64,000 nucleotides of DNA, taken from assembly GCF_022539505.1 (NCBI RefSeq), contig NC_061508.1, forward strand, positions 90,933,276 through 90,997,275. The letters are read 5' to 3'. Positions within the stretch are counted from its first letter, which is position 1, and each line of letters opens with the position of its first letter. The stretch is from Lolium rigidum. Its lineage: Eukaryota; Streptophyta; Magnoliopsida; Poales; Poaceae. Under the pieces are notes generated by a model. That model was given only the letters and a program-made list of their open reading frames with translations. It was not told the DNA's origin and made no database searches. This document shows, in pieces, positions 21,561 to 33,993 of the stretch. A program made the translations under genes and the position numbers.

Positions 21561-24500
21561 TGATGAGTGCATTTTTAGTATGTTTTTTACATCGTTATTT
21601 CATTAAGTTATCATTGAGTAGAAGTAGGATTTTTGTATTTGTAGCACACTACCTTTTAATAAAGGCAAGATACATGTGTATAGTGCTATTCCTGGGATCA
21701 CTGATAGCACACACATTACAAAATATAGTAATCATAGCAATAGTATCAAATTACTACATCGTTGATCCAAAGGGTAAAGTAAAACCTTACAAATTGCATA
21801 GTCACATGAACTAGCTCAAATAGATTGTTCAGAACAAACACAGTGGAAAGTAAATCATCAATGAGCCTTCATCATCTTCATGTGCCACAGGCAGTCATGT
21901 TAGAATGTAGACTCGAGATCCTACCTAGTAATCTTTCTCAGATGAACCTGCACGTTTGAATATACAGATCCACGAATGGAGGTCATTACAATGATGTACT
22001 GGCAAATGACACTTATTTGGTGGCAATTTTGACATGAGTATCTACATGATATTTGGCTAGTGGAGTTTTAGGCTAATTTGCATAAAGCCAATTTTATTCT
22101 ATATTTTATTTAAAACAAAAACATTTTGAAATCCTTGAATGACATTATATATCGCACCATGGTTAAATCCTCCATGGGTTTTAGAATAATCACATGGTTA
22201 CATCTCCCATGAGTTTTTCGAAGGTTGATCCACAAATTTTAAGTACGTTTCAAAAAGGTGATGAGATTCTTCCGTACATCCCTTGCCTAGGAGCTCAAAT
22301 TGTCCATAACCGGGGACACGACTAAGATCTTAGGTTTAACTCTCGAGAGGTTGCGCACTTTCACCTTACGATCCAGTCTACCTAGAGAAAAGAATGAGAC
22401 AAGATCTTTCAGAAGGAGAATTCAACCATAGACGCTAGACCCGTTCCCAATTTGGCCACATCTGCTTGTCTAGCAACAAGTTGAACCCTCACAACGTAAT
22501 TAATCTTGGCAGAGCCCATAATACCATAAGGCTGCACTTTAAGCTATTCTAAAACTTGGACGACTTGGAAATCTCTTTAATCCTGGGTGGCCAACCACAA
22601 GTGGAACTTACAAGGTTAAAACCCCTCATAGGTAGTAACCCCCACACGATCCCCTGGTGAAAACCAGGTGTGCAGTCAAAAGCGACCACTCTACAACATG
22701 CGAACTCTCAGGGATTCACCACTTCAGTCCACTAGCTAAACGACTAGGGCGCGTGGACCTGAGCAACCACCCACCAATCAACCAATCCACCCAGGTGTTT
22801 CATTAGGATTGTTAATTTTAAATTTTCAAACACTCACAATCCAATAACGAAAAATCATTTGGCATTTTGATGTTGGTAGGCAAACTAAGTATCCTAGCAA
22901 GGGTTCATGAGTGGGTACACACTACTAGGATTGATAAGCATAGCATCATACTTTTACTTTTGAAAACAAAGTCCTACCATGCATAGTAGTTAGAAAACAC
23001 TAATGCATAATTAAAATAGATAGGATTTGTTCACTTGCCTTTTTGGTAATTGAAGGTCGTTCACTTCTCTTAACAAAACACGTCGCTATTCACACGAACT
23101 ATAAGATAAAATATAGCACAACATAAACACATCATTCAACAACAACAACAAAATCAAACAAGACAACAATTAGAAAGAGTTGTTACTTATTTTATTTTAT
23201 TATTTATTTATATTATTGCTCAAAGGATAGATGATAATATGGCATGAGGCATGGCTTGTAAGATATGAATTTGAGATATTGAATGAATAGGTCAAATACT
23301 TGGAAAGAAAATGATTATCTAAGTCATGTATCTTAGAAGAAAAATGATTGATAAGAAACTATGGTCAATTGTTGTTTGCTACTCAAGAATGGGTAATTGG
23401 AATGATCCATGTGATAAAATCACATGAGTCTCAAATGGCGCAAGTCAAAATATTATTTAGTAAAGTGTGACAACATTTACTAAGATAGTATGAGTTACAC
23501 ATAGGCTTGGGTATGAACTAATGATATATGGAATTACTCATTTATAAGATTTGAATATTTGCCAAAGGGTTCAAAACTTGCATGAATGCAGTAGAGTGTC
23601 TCAACACAACATTTGCACAAGGGAAAAGTCTATAATTAAGATTGTCACCATTTACTCAAATAACTCAATTGTTATTTCAATACCATGGACTAGGATAATA
23701 TGATTTGGAGAGAAGTGAACATGGAGCATGATGAATGTGTTCAACTAAACTAAACATAAGTTCTACTGGATATGGAGTTTCAGTATGATTTATTTGTCAA
23801 AGGAATCAACTTAAAATGATTTATAGATTTTAAGTTATGCCAAAATTACTCAAATCCTCATATTTGAATTTGAATACTTGCAATTTGATATAAATATTTT
23901 GGACAATGGTGCTATTGGATGGAGTACTGTAAAACAAGACTTATGCAATCGGGTTCACTCCAAAAACATTTTTAGAACTCAAGTTATGATCAGAATAGTT
24001 ATTTAAATGAATTTGAATGCACCAAGTTTGTACACATAACAATTTTGATGTTTTCGGGTTCCATGATGTTCTGCATGTTCTAAGGATTCCAGAGACTACA
24101 AATTTGTTAATTTTGGACCAGTAGATTATTTGATATAATTTTTATAATAAAAAATGGTCAATTACACCATTTGAATTACAATACGAAATTTACCACAGAA
24201 CCTATACAGAATTTCTGCATAAAAGTGTTCTACAGGTTATAAGCTTTCCAACGATATAAAATTTGCGAAATTTGGACCTCGAGATGATTATATAATGAAT
24301 TTCTAAGTTGGACATGCAATCTGGTATTTAAATTCAAATTTAAAAACGAGTTTGACCGAGTTTGACTGGGACGCTGACTGTACTGCTGACTGTACCGACA
24401 CGTGGCATGTTCTGATTCGACCGTACCTCTTCGTTTAAGTGATCTGATGTGGATCCTCGGATCTTGATTGGACGGCTGAAAACGAATATCCGGTTTCTAG

Positions 24501-25912
24501 TTGCTTTTCTTCGCTCCCGGATGACTTCGAAATAGATCTGTGGTTGAGAGACGAATCAGTACTACAAAACGAAAAACTTCCAACATGAAAGTTGTAGAGA
24601 ATGATCGGATCTACCTTCTCAACAAAGGAATTTGGATTTCGAGGACCGAGTGCGAATGAATTGAGAATTCCCTTTATCAGACCTGACGCCTTCCGATGCG
24701 AAATTCTTCGTGTACGGTGGATGAAAAGAGATGAGATTGGTCGGGATTCAAAGATATCGACGAGATCTACAACTTACGTGTAGAAGCCGGAGTGATTAGA
24801 TATAGTTTTAGTGGTCAAAACAACAAGTTAAGATTCGTTGCTTTAGGGTTTCGAGAGGAGTAAAGGGAAAACGACTGTGCGGCGTGCTAGAGGGTTTATA
24901 TAGGCCATAGGTTAGTGGAAAAGGTGGGCCTCAAAGTTAGGAATGCGTGGAGGTTTGAGTGTAGGTAAGTTTACCAAAACGAAAATTCTTTGTTGTTCAT
25001 GGTACTGGACACGACCGACTCCATGCTCGGTCCGGTCGGGCTGCTATTGGGCCGGGGCGGAGGCGGCCTGGCTGGCCGGGTGGGCTGGGGCGCCCGGCCG
25101 AGTGGCGGCTGGCTGGCTGCCGCTCGAGCGTTGGGCCAAGCGGCGGCTGGCCGGCCCGATCCACTTCGTCTTTTTTTCCCTTTTTTTTACTTGTTTCTTT
25201 TATAAAATGAGTTTCGTAACTTCAATTTGGGTGAAATAAATTTCTATAAATTTGTAAAATGAATGTTCTCAGTATAGGATAATCTAATAACTTAAATTAT
25301 ACAACTTATTATTTATATTATTTTTATTACAATTATGCCATTATGACCATATGAGCTAGATTCAACATATGCACACCAAACAAGTTTCGAAAAATTTGTA
25401 AAAATCAAAATAGTGTTTTGGGACAACAAGGAACCTACCAAAATCCATTCGTGAAAATAAAATAATAATTATATGCACTTGGCCTATATGGCTACTTGGC
25501 TAAAACTTTGCAAGTAAAATTTTCTAGGGTTTTTTTTCTTGAATAAAAATTCATTAATGATTTGAAAACCTTGAAAGCTAAAATATGTTTAATTTTAAAG
25601 GTACTTTGAAACCAAAAGTTTTTGAAAACATTATTTTGGAAATTATTTTTAAATAAATTCAAAAAAATTTAATTCCTTGTGAAATTTCAATTAAGGGCAA
25701 ACAATCAAGCATTAAATTTATTTTTATTTTTCATTCTAAAGTTTAGAAAATTTTGGGATGTGACAGTATTTCACCGTGCTACCGCGCCCTTTTATGCTTA
25801 TCTACACCTGATCCTTAAATAATAAGGCAATGAGGAAATATCAATGAAAACTATCATTTTCTGGCATTTTGACGTGATAAAAATAATTTTAGCACCTAAT
25901 TATGCACCTCGG
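21561..25912 (+). mobile_element. Truncated LTR fragment split by a nested solo LTR
   Basis: TGATGAGTGCATTTTTAG at 21561 resembles the 5' start of a grass Gypsy LTR. The sequence runs to 21639 and appears to continue at 25766-25912 after the nested solo LTR. It is then cut by another LTR at 25913. The assignment rests on the LTR-like start and on continuity across the insertion. Confidence 0.45.
21640..25765 (-). mobile_element. Solo LTR of a Tekay/Del-like chromovirus (4126 bp)
   Basis: On the minus strand it starts TGTCACATCCCAAAA, typical of Tekay/Del-type Gypsy LTRs, and ends GTGTGCTACA. A perfect 5-bp duplication, GTATT, flanks it (21635-21639 and 25766-25770). A minus-strand TATA box (plus TTATATA, 24896-24902) precedes a CCCTC-containing leader, and GC-rich U3 sequence lies at 25030-25160. 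There is no internal domain, so the element collapsed by LTR-LTR recombination. Open frames within it (for example 24601-24783) are not genes. Confidence 0.8.
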
Positions 25913-27306
25913 TGATGACCCACAAGTATAGGGGATCGCAACAGTCTTCGAGGAAAGTAAAACCCAAATTTATTGATTCGATACAAGGGGAGCAAAAGAA
26001 TATTTATAAGCTTTCACAAGTGAGTTGTTAATTCACCTGCACCTGAAAATAGACTTGCTCGCAACAGTTTATCAGTAGTAACAGTTTTATACAGTGGTAG
26101 TAGTGAAGTAACAGCAGTAGCGAAATAAAAACAGCAGTAGCGATGATTGCAGTAGACATCATGATTAAAGTACTGTAGGCACAGTGATGGATGAACGGGT
26201 GTTGCATGAATGAGGGAGTCCATATAATAGCAAGACATAGGCATTGTAATTAATAGTGATATAAGTATCCTAGCATGATATAACCATAGGCGTGTGTTCC
26301 TATTTAGTCGTGCATGCTCGTAATGAGAAACTTGCACTACATCTTTTGTCCTACCAGCCCGTTGCAGCGGGGCCTCTAGGGAAACTACTGGTAATTAAGA
26401 TACTCCTTTTAATAGAGTATCGGAGCACAGCATTAACACTCCATGAACACACGTGATCCTCACATCATAGTCATCCCTCCGGTTATCCCAATTATCGTCA
26501 TTTTGGGGCCTCGGGTTCCGGACAACAATATATGTATACAACTTACATATATGATCAAAAATAATAATTACCATCATGAATCAATAACATGTTCAGATCT
26601 GAGATCATGGCACTCGGGCCAAAGTGACAAGCATTAAGCATAGCAAGTTGCAACAATGTCAAAAATACTAACAACGGATACCAGGCACTATGCCCAAAAC
26701 AATCTTATAGCTATTATATGACCAAACTTATCCAATCCCAACCATCCCCTACAACCTACAGCGGGGAATTACTCACACATGGATGGGGGAATCATGGATG
26801 GATGGAGAGGCGTCGGTGATGGTGATGGCGATGATCTCCTCCAAATCCTTGTCCCGGCAAGGTGCCAGAATGGAGTTTCTGGTCCCAGATTGGGGTTTCT
26901 GGTGGTGGCGGAGCAGCGGAACTCTTTCTGGAAAAACGTCGAACCCTCCCTCGGTTTTCAGGTCAGGGCCTTCTTATGGTGCGTAGGAGAGGTCAAAGGT
27001 GGTGGCTGAGGCGGCCAAACCACCCCTAGGCGCGGCTAAGCCTGGCCCGCGCCTAGGGCAGGTGTGGGCCCCTCGTGGCCCCCCTCTGTCTCGTATTCTG
27101 GCTCTGTGAGTCTTCGGGTGAACTATGGATTTTGCGATATTTTCTGGGAATTTTCCTGAAAGTTGGATTTCTGCACAAAAACGAGACACCACAGCAATTC
27201 TGCTGAAAACATCGTTAGTCCTCATTAGTTATATTTAAAACACACAAGATATAGAGCAAACAACAGCAAAAATGTTCGAGAAAGTAGATACGTTTTGGAC
27301 GTATCA
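25913..27306 (-). mobile_element. 3' LTR of a truncated Gypsy element (1394 bp)
   Basis: On the minus strand it starts TGATACGTCCAAAACGTATC and ends CTTGTGGGTCATCA. Immediately upstream in minus orientation (27307-27320) is a purine tract, TTGGGGGGAGT, identifying this as the 3' LTR. Only about 44 bp of internal domain remains before other sequence begins at about 27351. Confidence 0.75.
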
Positions 27307-27320
27307 ACTCCCCCCAATCT
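27307..27320 (-). promoter_or_regulatory. Polypurine tract of the truncated Gypsy element
   Basis: Plus-strand ACTCCCCCCAATCT reads on the minus strand as AGATTGGGGGGAGT, directly abutting the LTR start. It primes plus-strand DNA synthesis in LTR elements. Confidence 0.65.
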
Positions 27321-27350
27321 TAGCTTATTGCTTGTCCTCAAGCAATTCAG

Positions 27351-30300
27351 TGACAACTGAGTGCGATAAAAGAAACTTTCACGAACCTATTTTCTTCATA
27401 TGATGTATATATTCTGTGGTGACCCTGCATACCACTGCATGTTGTAGTATGCCAGTCGTTGATATAACATTCACGAAGTACCATTCCGCAAATATTACAT
27501 CCCTCAGAGTAGTACAACAGAACATAGCAGGTCCATAACTCATTCATTTATTATTACAAGCATAATATACATATCATCTCGGAGCTCCTCTTGGGTCCTA
27601 AGAGGTATACTCCCGGGTTCGAGGTGAACCCAACTCAACTTACAATATAGAAGTCTTACTAAGTTATACATTTATTTCCTCGAGCAGTTAAATACTAAGA
27701 GTTCGTACTGCTCGGATACTAACACTACTTGGTAGGTCTACACGTGCTCTCCTCCGGAACCCTCCCCGGTTCCGTAGACTATGAGGTAGTCTACACCTTC
27801 GACACCTCCAGAGAGGTCTGGTTCTTCATAGCCGATGATGTCGGCTCCTTCAGGGTTGTCGTTGTCCTCCTCCAGATGGTTCAGACAATCTAACGAGGAT
27901 TTAAGAGTGGTATGAGTACGAGCGTACTCAACAAGTTCATTATAGAAAATAGGTGTTTAATGCACTAGCTACGATATTAGACCAAAAAGTCTAATACCAA
28001 TGCAGGTTTTGATAAACATTTCTTCAAGAGGTTGCTTTTATTCCAAAGAACTATGTCCGTCAGCCTTCACCGGTTTACTAGAACTTCATGGAGTTCCTTT
28101 CCGGCAGCGTGTCGCGAGTTCCAAATCCCGGAACAGGGAGTGACGAGTCACGATTCATTACACTCTGCAGAGGTGTGTTGCTTTACCCATAAGAGATCTT
28201 AACCTTGGTGCCAACCGGGCAGCTTTCCCGTCCACACTTCCTTCGGTGTGAGGCCCGGTATCAGGTCATAGCCAATCATATTCCTCCGCTACCTCGCACA
28301 CCCACCCTTTGTTGCATACCCCGACCCTGGGTCCTCGCCGGTCCTCTTATACCAATTAAGGATGGACCCTGACCACGACAACAGTCTGGGACTCGTTAAC
28401 CAAACTCCTTCGTCGGTAGCTGCAACCCATCATAGACCACTTACCGTTGATGTACGAGAGGTGGAAATACAATTGACTATTCCGTCCCACTCCAGATCTT
28501 ATGGTTAACACGAGTTTTACGGCACAAGAATCACTGGACGATATTTGTTGTTTAATCTTAGATGGATATAAACCCTTGCAATGGAACCTCCACCATATCA
28601 ACACAATCCATGGTTCCATTGCCAACCACATAGTCATATTCATAGTTATGAAAGTAGTGGTTTTGCTTTTGATGCAATAGTGATAAATATAGTACTTTGC
28701 AAGTAATTTGGTAAAAATACTCAAATGACATGTGCAAGTGATGAACTTGCCTGAACACTGCAAAGTGTTGCAGTTGGATGGTGTGGACTGACCCTTGTCC
28801 TCTGTTGCTGAAAAATAGCATCATTGTCCGATAAGGGCAATGGTTAAAGAAGCATTTATGCATGATTCCAGTTTTAGGGTTTGTTCCCCCCTTCCGATGT
28901 CTTTATCATTTCATGTGAGAGGTTAATACTAAGAATGACTTAGGGATACTCTATATAGGGTAAAATACAACCTTGAAATGTTGTCAAGGTGTTTTTAAAG
29001 TCCAAAAGAATTTATGGACTTATTTTCATTATTGAAAATATAAGGTGTGATTTAAATGATTATTTAAATCATCAAATTTGAACTTATTCTTGTTTAACTT
29101 CCAAAATTCTGTTTTATATTTTATTATGATAGAGCATTTTATCCTGAGTGGTTTTCATATTTTTAATTATTTTTTAAAGCTATTTGTCATTTTCTATTTA
29201 TTTTCAAAGTTTCTGTTTATTTGAAAATATGAAAAGAAAAAGTTGCCCCTGGGCCCACATGTCAGTGCGGCCCAGTGGTGAACCCTAACCCGAGCCACAC
29301 TTGGGCTCGGTCGGTCGCACCGACCCCTTCTCCTGCACTCGCTCGCGAACCCTAGCCCCCTCTCTTGCGACTCCCGCGTCGCCGCCGTCTTCTCCGAATT
29401 GTTCCGGCCATCTCCGGCCGTCGCCGCCGGCGAGATATGGCGTATCTGAACCGCCGTTCAACAGCGCTCCAGATCCACCGCGGCGATTTGTGCTGCGCCG
29501 TCCGCTCGTCTCGCCCCCTTCGCCTCTGGTCGCCTGGCGTGGGGTGCCGTGGCGATCTCGTCGCCGCCGACGCTCCAGATGCCGTGGCGTCGCCGAGCCC
29601 CGCCGTGGTGGTGCTGGTGCTGCGGCGCTGCCGTGGCCTGGCTTGGCCTGGCACCGCCGTGCCCCGGCGTGTGCCGTCGTGGCCGCTATGGCCGCCCTTC
29701 GCTCCGCTTCACCTGTGAGTATCCATCGCCTCCTTTTCTCCCTCTCTGCTCTTCTCAGTTCTCTCCTCCTCCTCTTCGTCTTGCTCAGCCACTGGCCTGC
29801 ATCTCCATGTTGAGATGCTTGCCGTGACGATGCGCTGCTGCTGTGCCTTGCTAGCCTGCTCATGTGCTGCTGTGCTTGTGTTGCTATGCTGCTGTGCTGC
29901 TGCTGTGCTCCACTGGCCTTGGCCATTGCTACCATGACCATGCCAGTGCTTGTGTTACTGCTGTGTGCAGCCCTGCCATGCTTCTGTGCAAGATTCCCTA
30001 GGCTCAGTGCTTGCCTATGCTTGCAATTCTTGCTTAATTCTATCTCTGTGCCTCTGTTCTTGTTATTATACTTGCTAAATACTCAAGTGTATTCATTTAT
30101 GCTGCCCTGGCTTGATGATTGTGTATAATGCTTGCAAATTTGCAAGTGCCAGAGCTCTTATGTGCTATAGCTTGTGCTTGATTTCATGAGTATGCTAAGT
30201 TGAGCATTGCTGTTGGCTTAACAGTATTATTAAGTGATAAGTGATATATGCTTTACTTGTGTATCATGATCCAGTGGTTCGTCAAGCCTTTGATGTGCTT

Positions 30301-31823
30301 CTGGATACAATCATAAAGTCATTGATTCAGTTATCTATTTATTCAGTTATGACTTGGTTGGATTTCTTTAGTAGCTGGTTAATTCCTGTTGCTGTACTTG
30401 GCTATGGCAATCTGTAGCAAGAGCTAGCAAGCTCTGATGATCAATTGATCAACAGTTGCTTGTGAAAAATGTTATTCCCTGTCTGTGCCTCACTATGGCT
30501 CACTCTGTGATGTGTGAGCATCACACAGGCTTGGCCTGATGTGTGCTGGTGCTTGCTTGAGCATTAGTGGATGCTTGCCATGATCCATTGGATCATTTGC
30601 AAGGCCCTGGTGCATCAATTGCTTGTATGTTTCATTTATCTGTTTATCTTGCTTTAATAGATGGATGAATGATGTGAACTGTGATTCAGTGATGATCATT
30701 TTAATGAATTTGTTAGGGATAGCTGGATGCCAACCACTGGTTGGGTACCCTAGCCCACTACTGAACCCTACTGGTTGATGATGTGGTGGTTTCAAGTGTT
30801 GGCTGTGGGTTGAGGTGGCCCTGCCAGCACTTGTGATGCTGTCATGGGTAGCTCCCCCTCTCTGTGGCTTGTTGTGGCTTTGTGAATGTCTTCTGGTTAA
30901 TCTCGGATTACCAGTAGTCTTTGATGTTGACAAACATGAATAGACACCATATGGTCTATCTGTCTGATGGTGTAGTTAAACTTTTAGGTGCTTGGTGACT
31001 TGTAATGGCTAATTAGGATCAAATCCATGATGGATTTCTCTGGTTGTGTCACTGTGTTGACACAACCAATGTTCCCTTGGTTGTTTTCCTTCTAGCCTTT
31101 GCTTTATTTGCTGGCACCAAATGGTTTTGCAACCAAGTGATGATACATCCAGGGTTTCATACCCTTTATTGCTTCTGTGATGCATGTGTATGCTTATTGA
31201 TGAGCAAAGCATGTGTTTGCTCAGGTTCTTTTGTGTATACCTCACTCCAGCTCCTAGAAATGGGTGTTGGTGTAGAGGATTTCTTCAGTGTGGTGATGAT
31301 GCTTGCCCTGCTCCTCCTTGCAAGTCTGAAGTGCTTGATTCAGTGCTGTGGTGGTTTGGGCAGGTTGAACAGCAGTGGCTGTTCTTCCTGTTCTTGAGTT
31401 CTTGTGTTCCTGATGAACTTACCCAGCTGCTTGTCGATGGAAATGACTAGGGTTTACTGTGGAGGCTTTTATGTGGCCTTCTCCTTCCTCTCTGGTCGAC
31501 AACAAGGCCTGGCAACACTGGGTGACTCACTGGCTTGTGTGTGCTGTTGAGCATGCACATTGCCTGGTGAGCAGCTAGGCTGTGTGTGTGTGTGTCCTGG
31601 CTTGGGACTTGGGCTGTGAGAAGATCAGCTCGGCAGAGCTTGATCATATCTCCTCACATTTCACTTTCTTTTGGCTAATCTGCCAAGTGGCTTTGCCACT
31701 TGGCATAAATCTTGTTTTTGCTTTGCTTGTATGCAGGGACTTGGAGATGATCAAGATGGATTGCAAGATCATCTTGATCAAGGAATTCTTGAAGATCAAC
31801 TTGTAGTTTAGGATAGTTCATTT
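27351..31823. mobile_element. Unresolved LTR-retrotransposon-like sequence, non-coding
   Basis: The segment starts TGACAACTGAG just after the truncated Gypsy element. On the minus strand a TATA-like CCCTATATAG (near 28955) precedes sequence resembling an LTR leader, while 29280-29780 is GC-rich and 29800-31720 is unusually TGC/TTG-rich. Overlapping GC-rich frames at 29285-29941 occur on both strands and show no domain. A GATCAAGATG/CATCTTGATC inverted repeat lies at about 31753-31783. I could not fix both LTR ends or a target duplication. Confidence 0.4.
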
Positions 31824-32139
31824 CACTACAAGAAAAGTTCTGATAGACAACGTCTCAAAATCGTCCACTAAGGGGTATTTTTCGTCGCCTATGGGCCTAA
31901 CCCGACGATATGGGTTCTGTTGTCTAAAGTGCGTCAGGCAAAGTCCTACGACGGTTTTTCGGTCCGTCGCGCTTGGGCGCCCTTCCGCCACGGAAAATCG
32001 GACCGTTGCAGAAATGTTTCCGGGAGCCCGTTGACTGCCGACGTCATGCAAGCCGACACGTGGCGGACGCCGTTAGCGCGGTTAACGGCGTTAACCAGCT
32101 GAAACCCCGTGGTAGATGGTAGGCCCACACGAGGCCTGC

Positions 32140-33200
32140 CACGTCTTAGCGGGCCGGCCCATTAAGTTTGCGGGCCGGGCCAGCCGACTTAGTTTGACCG
32201 GTCAACTATATGGTCGGGCTGGTCCATTAGTTACGTGGGCCGGGCCTAACCTCTAAGGTTGACTGGTCAAAACATTAATGGGCCGGCCCACTCAGCATGT
32301 GGTCGGGCCGAATGCACTCGTTTGACCGGTCAACAGGCAAAAGGGCCGGCCCAAAAAACATGTGGGACCCACTTTCCTGTTATCGGGCCGGCCCATTTAC
32401 CAAGTAGGGTCCACCTTAAAGCAAGTGGGCCGGCCCAAGAAGTTATTGGGCCGGCCAAATTAGCATGTGGGTCCCACTTTCCTGCTATCGGGCCGGCCCA
32501 TTTAGTACGTGGGGTCCACATTAGATCAAATGGGCCGGCCCACCAAGCCGATGGGCCGGGCCAAAAGCACGAGTGGGTCCCACTTTCCTGTTAATGGGCC
32601 AGCCCATTTAGTATGTGGGGTCCACCATATAGCAAGTGGGCCGGCCCAACAAGATAGTGGGCCGGGCCAAAAACACAGGTGGGTCCCACTTTCCTGTTAA
32701 TGGGCCAGCCCATTTAGTATGTGGGGTCCACCATATAGCAAGTGGGCCGGCCCAACAAGATAGTGGGCCGGGCCAAAAACACAGTTGGGTCCCACTTTCC
32801 GGTTAAAGGGCGGCCCATTTAGTATGTGGGTCCACCATATAGCACGTGGGGCGGCCCAACAAGATAGTAGGCCGGGCCGAAAGCACAGGTGGGTCCCACT
32901 TTCCAGTTAAAGGGCCGGCCCATTTAGTATGTGGGTCCACCATATAGCAAGTGGGTCGGCCCAACACGCTAGTGGGCGGGCCAAAAACACGAGTGGGTCC
33001 CACTTTCCTCTTAAAGGGCCGGCCCATTTAGTATGTGGGGTCCATCATGTAGCAAGTGGGCCGGCCCAACAAGATAGTGGGCCGGGCCAAAAGCACGAGT
33101 GGGTCCCACTTTCCGTTAACGGGCGGCACGATAGAGTGAGCCGGCCCAAAATGTAAGTGGGTCCCACACTATCGTTAATGGGCCGGCCCAATCTATTAAA
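32140..33200. repeat. Subterminal array of about 105-bp units with TGGGCCGGCCCA palindromes
   Basis: Eight to nine units of roughly 99-111 bp run from about 32260. Each contains GTGGGTCCCACTTTCC, a CCATTTAGTATGTGGG-type segment and one or two GGGCCGGCCC cores. About sixteen such cores were counted by eye from 32147 to 33190. TGGGCCGGCCCA is a perfect 12-bp palindrome. Open frames across the array (rich in GPAH or WAGP words) are repeat translations. Confidence 0.85.
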
Positions 33201-33351
33201 GGGCCCTGGTTGTTTGACTAGTCAACTTGCATTAAATTTCATGAGCCTAAAATCCGATATCAATGATACACACAATTACATACACAAATAAAATAACTAG
33301 GAAAATTACAAGGCAATTAATGTGCCCAAATAAAAAATAAATTACATAGAA

Positions 33352-33993
33352 TCATTGAGGACTTCTATTAGCATCATCAATAACACGTTGACATTTGGCA
33401 ATCGCCTTGATTGAATCTTGTGTACTCTTGGTCAACATATCAGCTACAGACCTTAAAGCAGCAATACCATGTCTTTTATAAAGTACAGCCTTGAGATGTT
33501 CACTGTTTGATGAAAAGAATGGTCTAGGTTGACGGCTATGAGAGGATGCATCAGAACAAAGATCAGAACTTTTTGTGGGCCTCTCTTCTAATGAAGATTG
33601 CTTCATCAGAACTGCATTCTGATAATAATGCAAAAAGAGTTAAACAATGAACTATGCAAACATGTATTAAGCATTGTCGATATGAGATAGTCACAAGTAC
33701 TAAGCGCAGACTTACATTATATCGTTGCATAGGCTCAAGCCGGAACCTTTTTTGCGCTCTATCTTCTACTAAGGACTTCTTCATTACAATCGCATTCTAG
33801 TAATATTGCAAACATAGTTACAACAGTGAACTATTCAAACATTTATTATGCAATGTAGATATAAGATAATAACAAGTTGCATAAATAAGACAATGTATGG
33901 AACTTGTACTAAGCAGGACTTACATCATAATGTTGCACGAGGTCGCTTTGGCGACTATCTTCTAATGATGATCTGCTTCACTAAAACTGCATT
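33352..33993 (-). CDS. 3' exons of an unrecognised gene inside the CACTA element, with a triplicated exon
   Basis: On the minus strand, three related exon modules start AATGC(A/G): 33993-33924 (70 bp), 33796-33716 (81 bp) and 33618 onward. The last runs to a stop at 33352 and encodes a terminal segment ending QRVIDDANRSPQ. Modules 2 and 1 have AG acceptors, and modules 3 and 2 have GTAAGT or GTAAG donors. Module 3 has lost its acceptor, is not a multiple of three and carries a stop. Encoded peptides resemble one another (NAVLMKQSSLEERP, NAIVMKKSLVEDRA). Likely 5' exons lie at about 34150-34080 (MTGMSTTTSARKRRTCSG) and 35258-35200. The function is unknown; the position suggests a CACTA accessory (TnpA-like) gene. 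The coding model is tentative. Confidence 0.4.

Noticed and set aside
21304..21606. 100-codon plus-strand ORF
   Set aside because: It crosses from a GC-rich patch into LTR-like sequence, has no recognisable domain and no splice or promoter context.
29285..29941. 218-codon minus-strand ORF and overlapping plus-strand ORFs
   Set aside because: Extreme GC content opens several frames on both strands at once; composition is Arg/Ala/Gly-rich with no motif, and the region sits in LTR-like debris.
32259..33156. ORFs with repeating GPAH/WAGP peptides
   Set aside because: They are translations of the CACTA subterminal array.
32260..33200. CRISPR-like array of repeats and spacers
   Set aside because: The genome is a plant nuclear one, units vary in length and whole units are repeated, with no spacer diversity pattern or cas genes.
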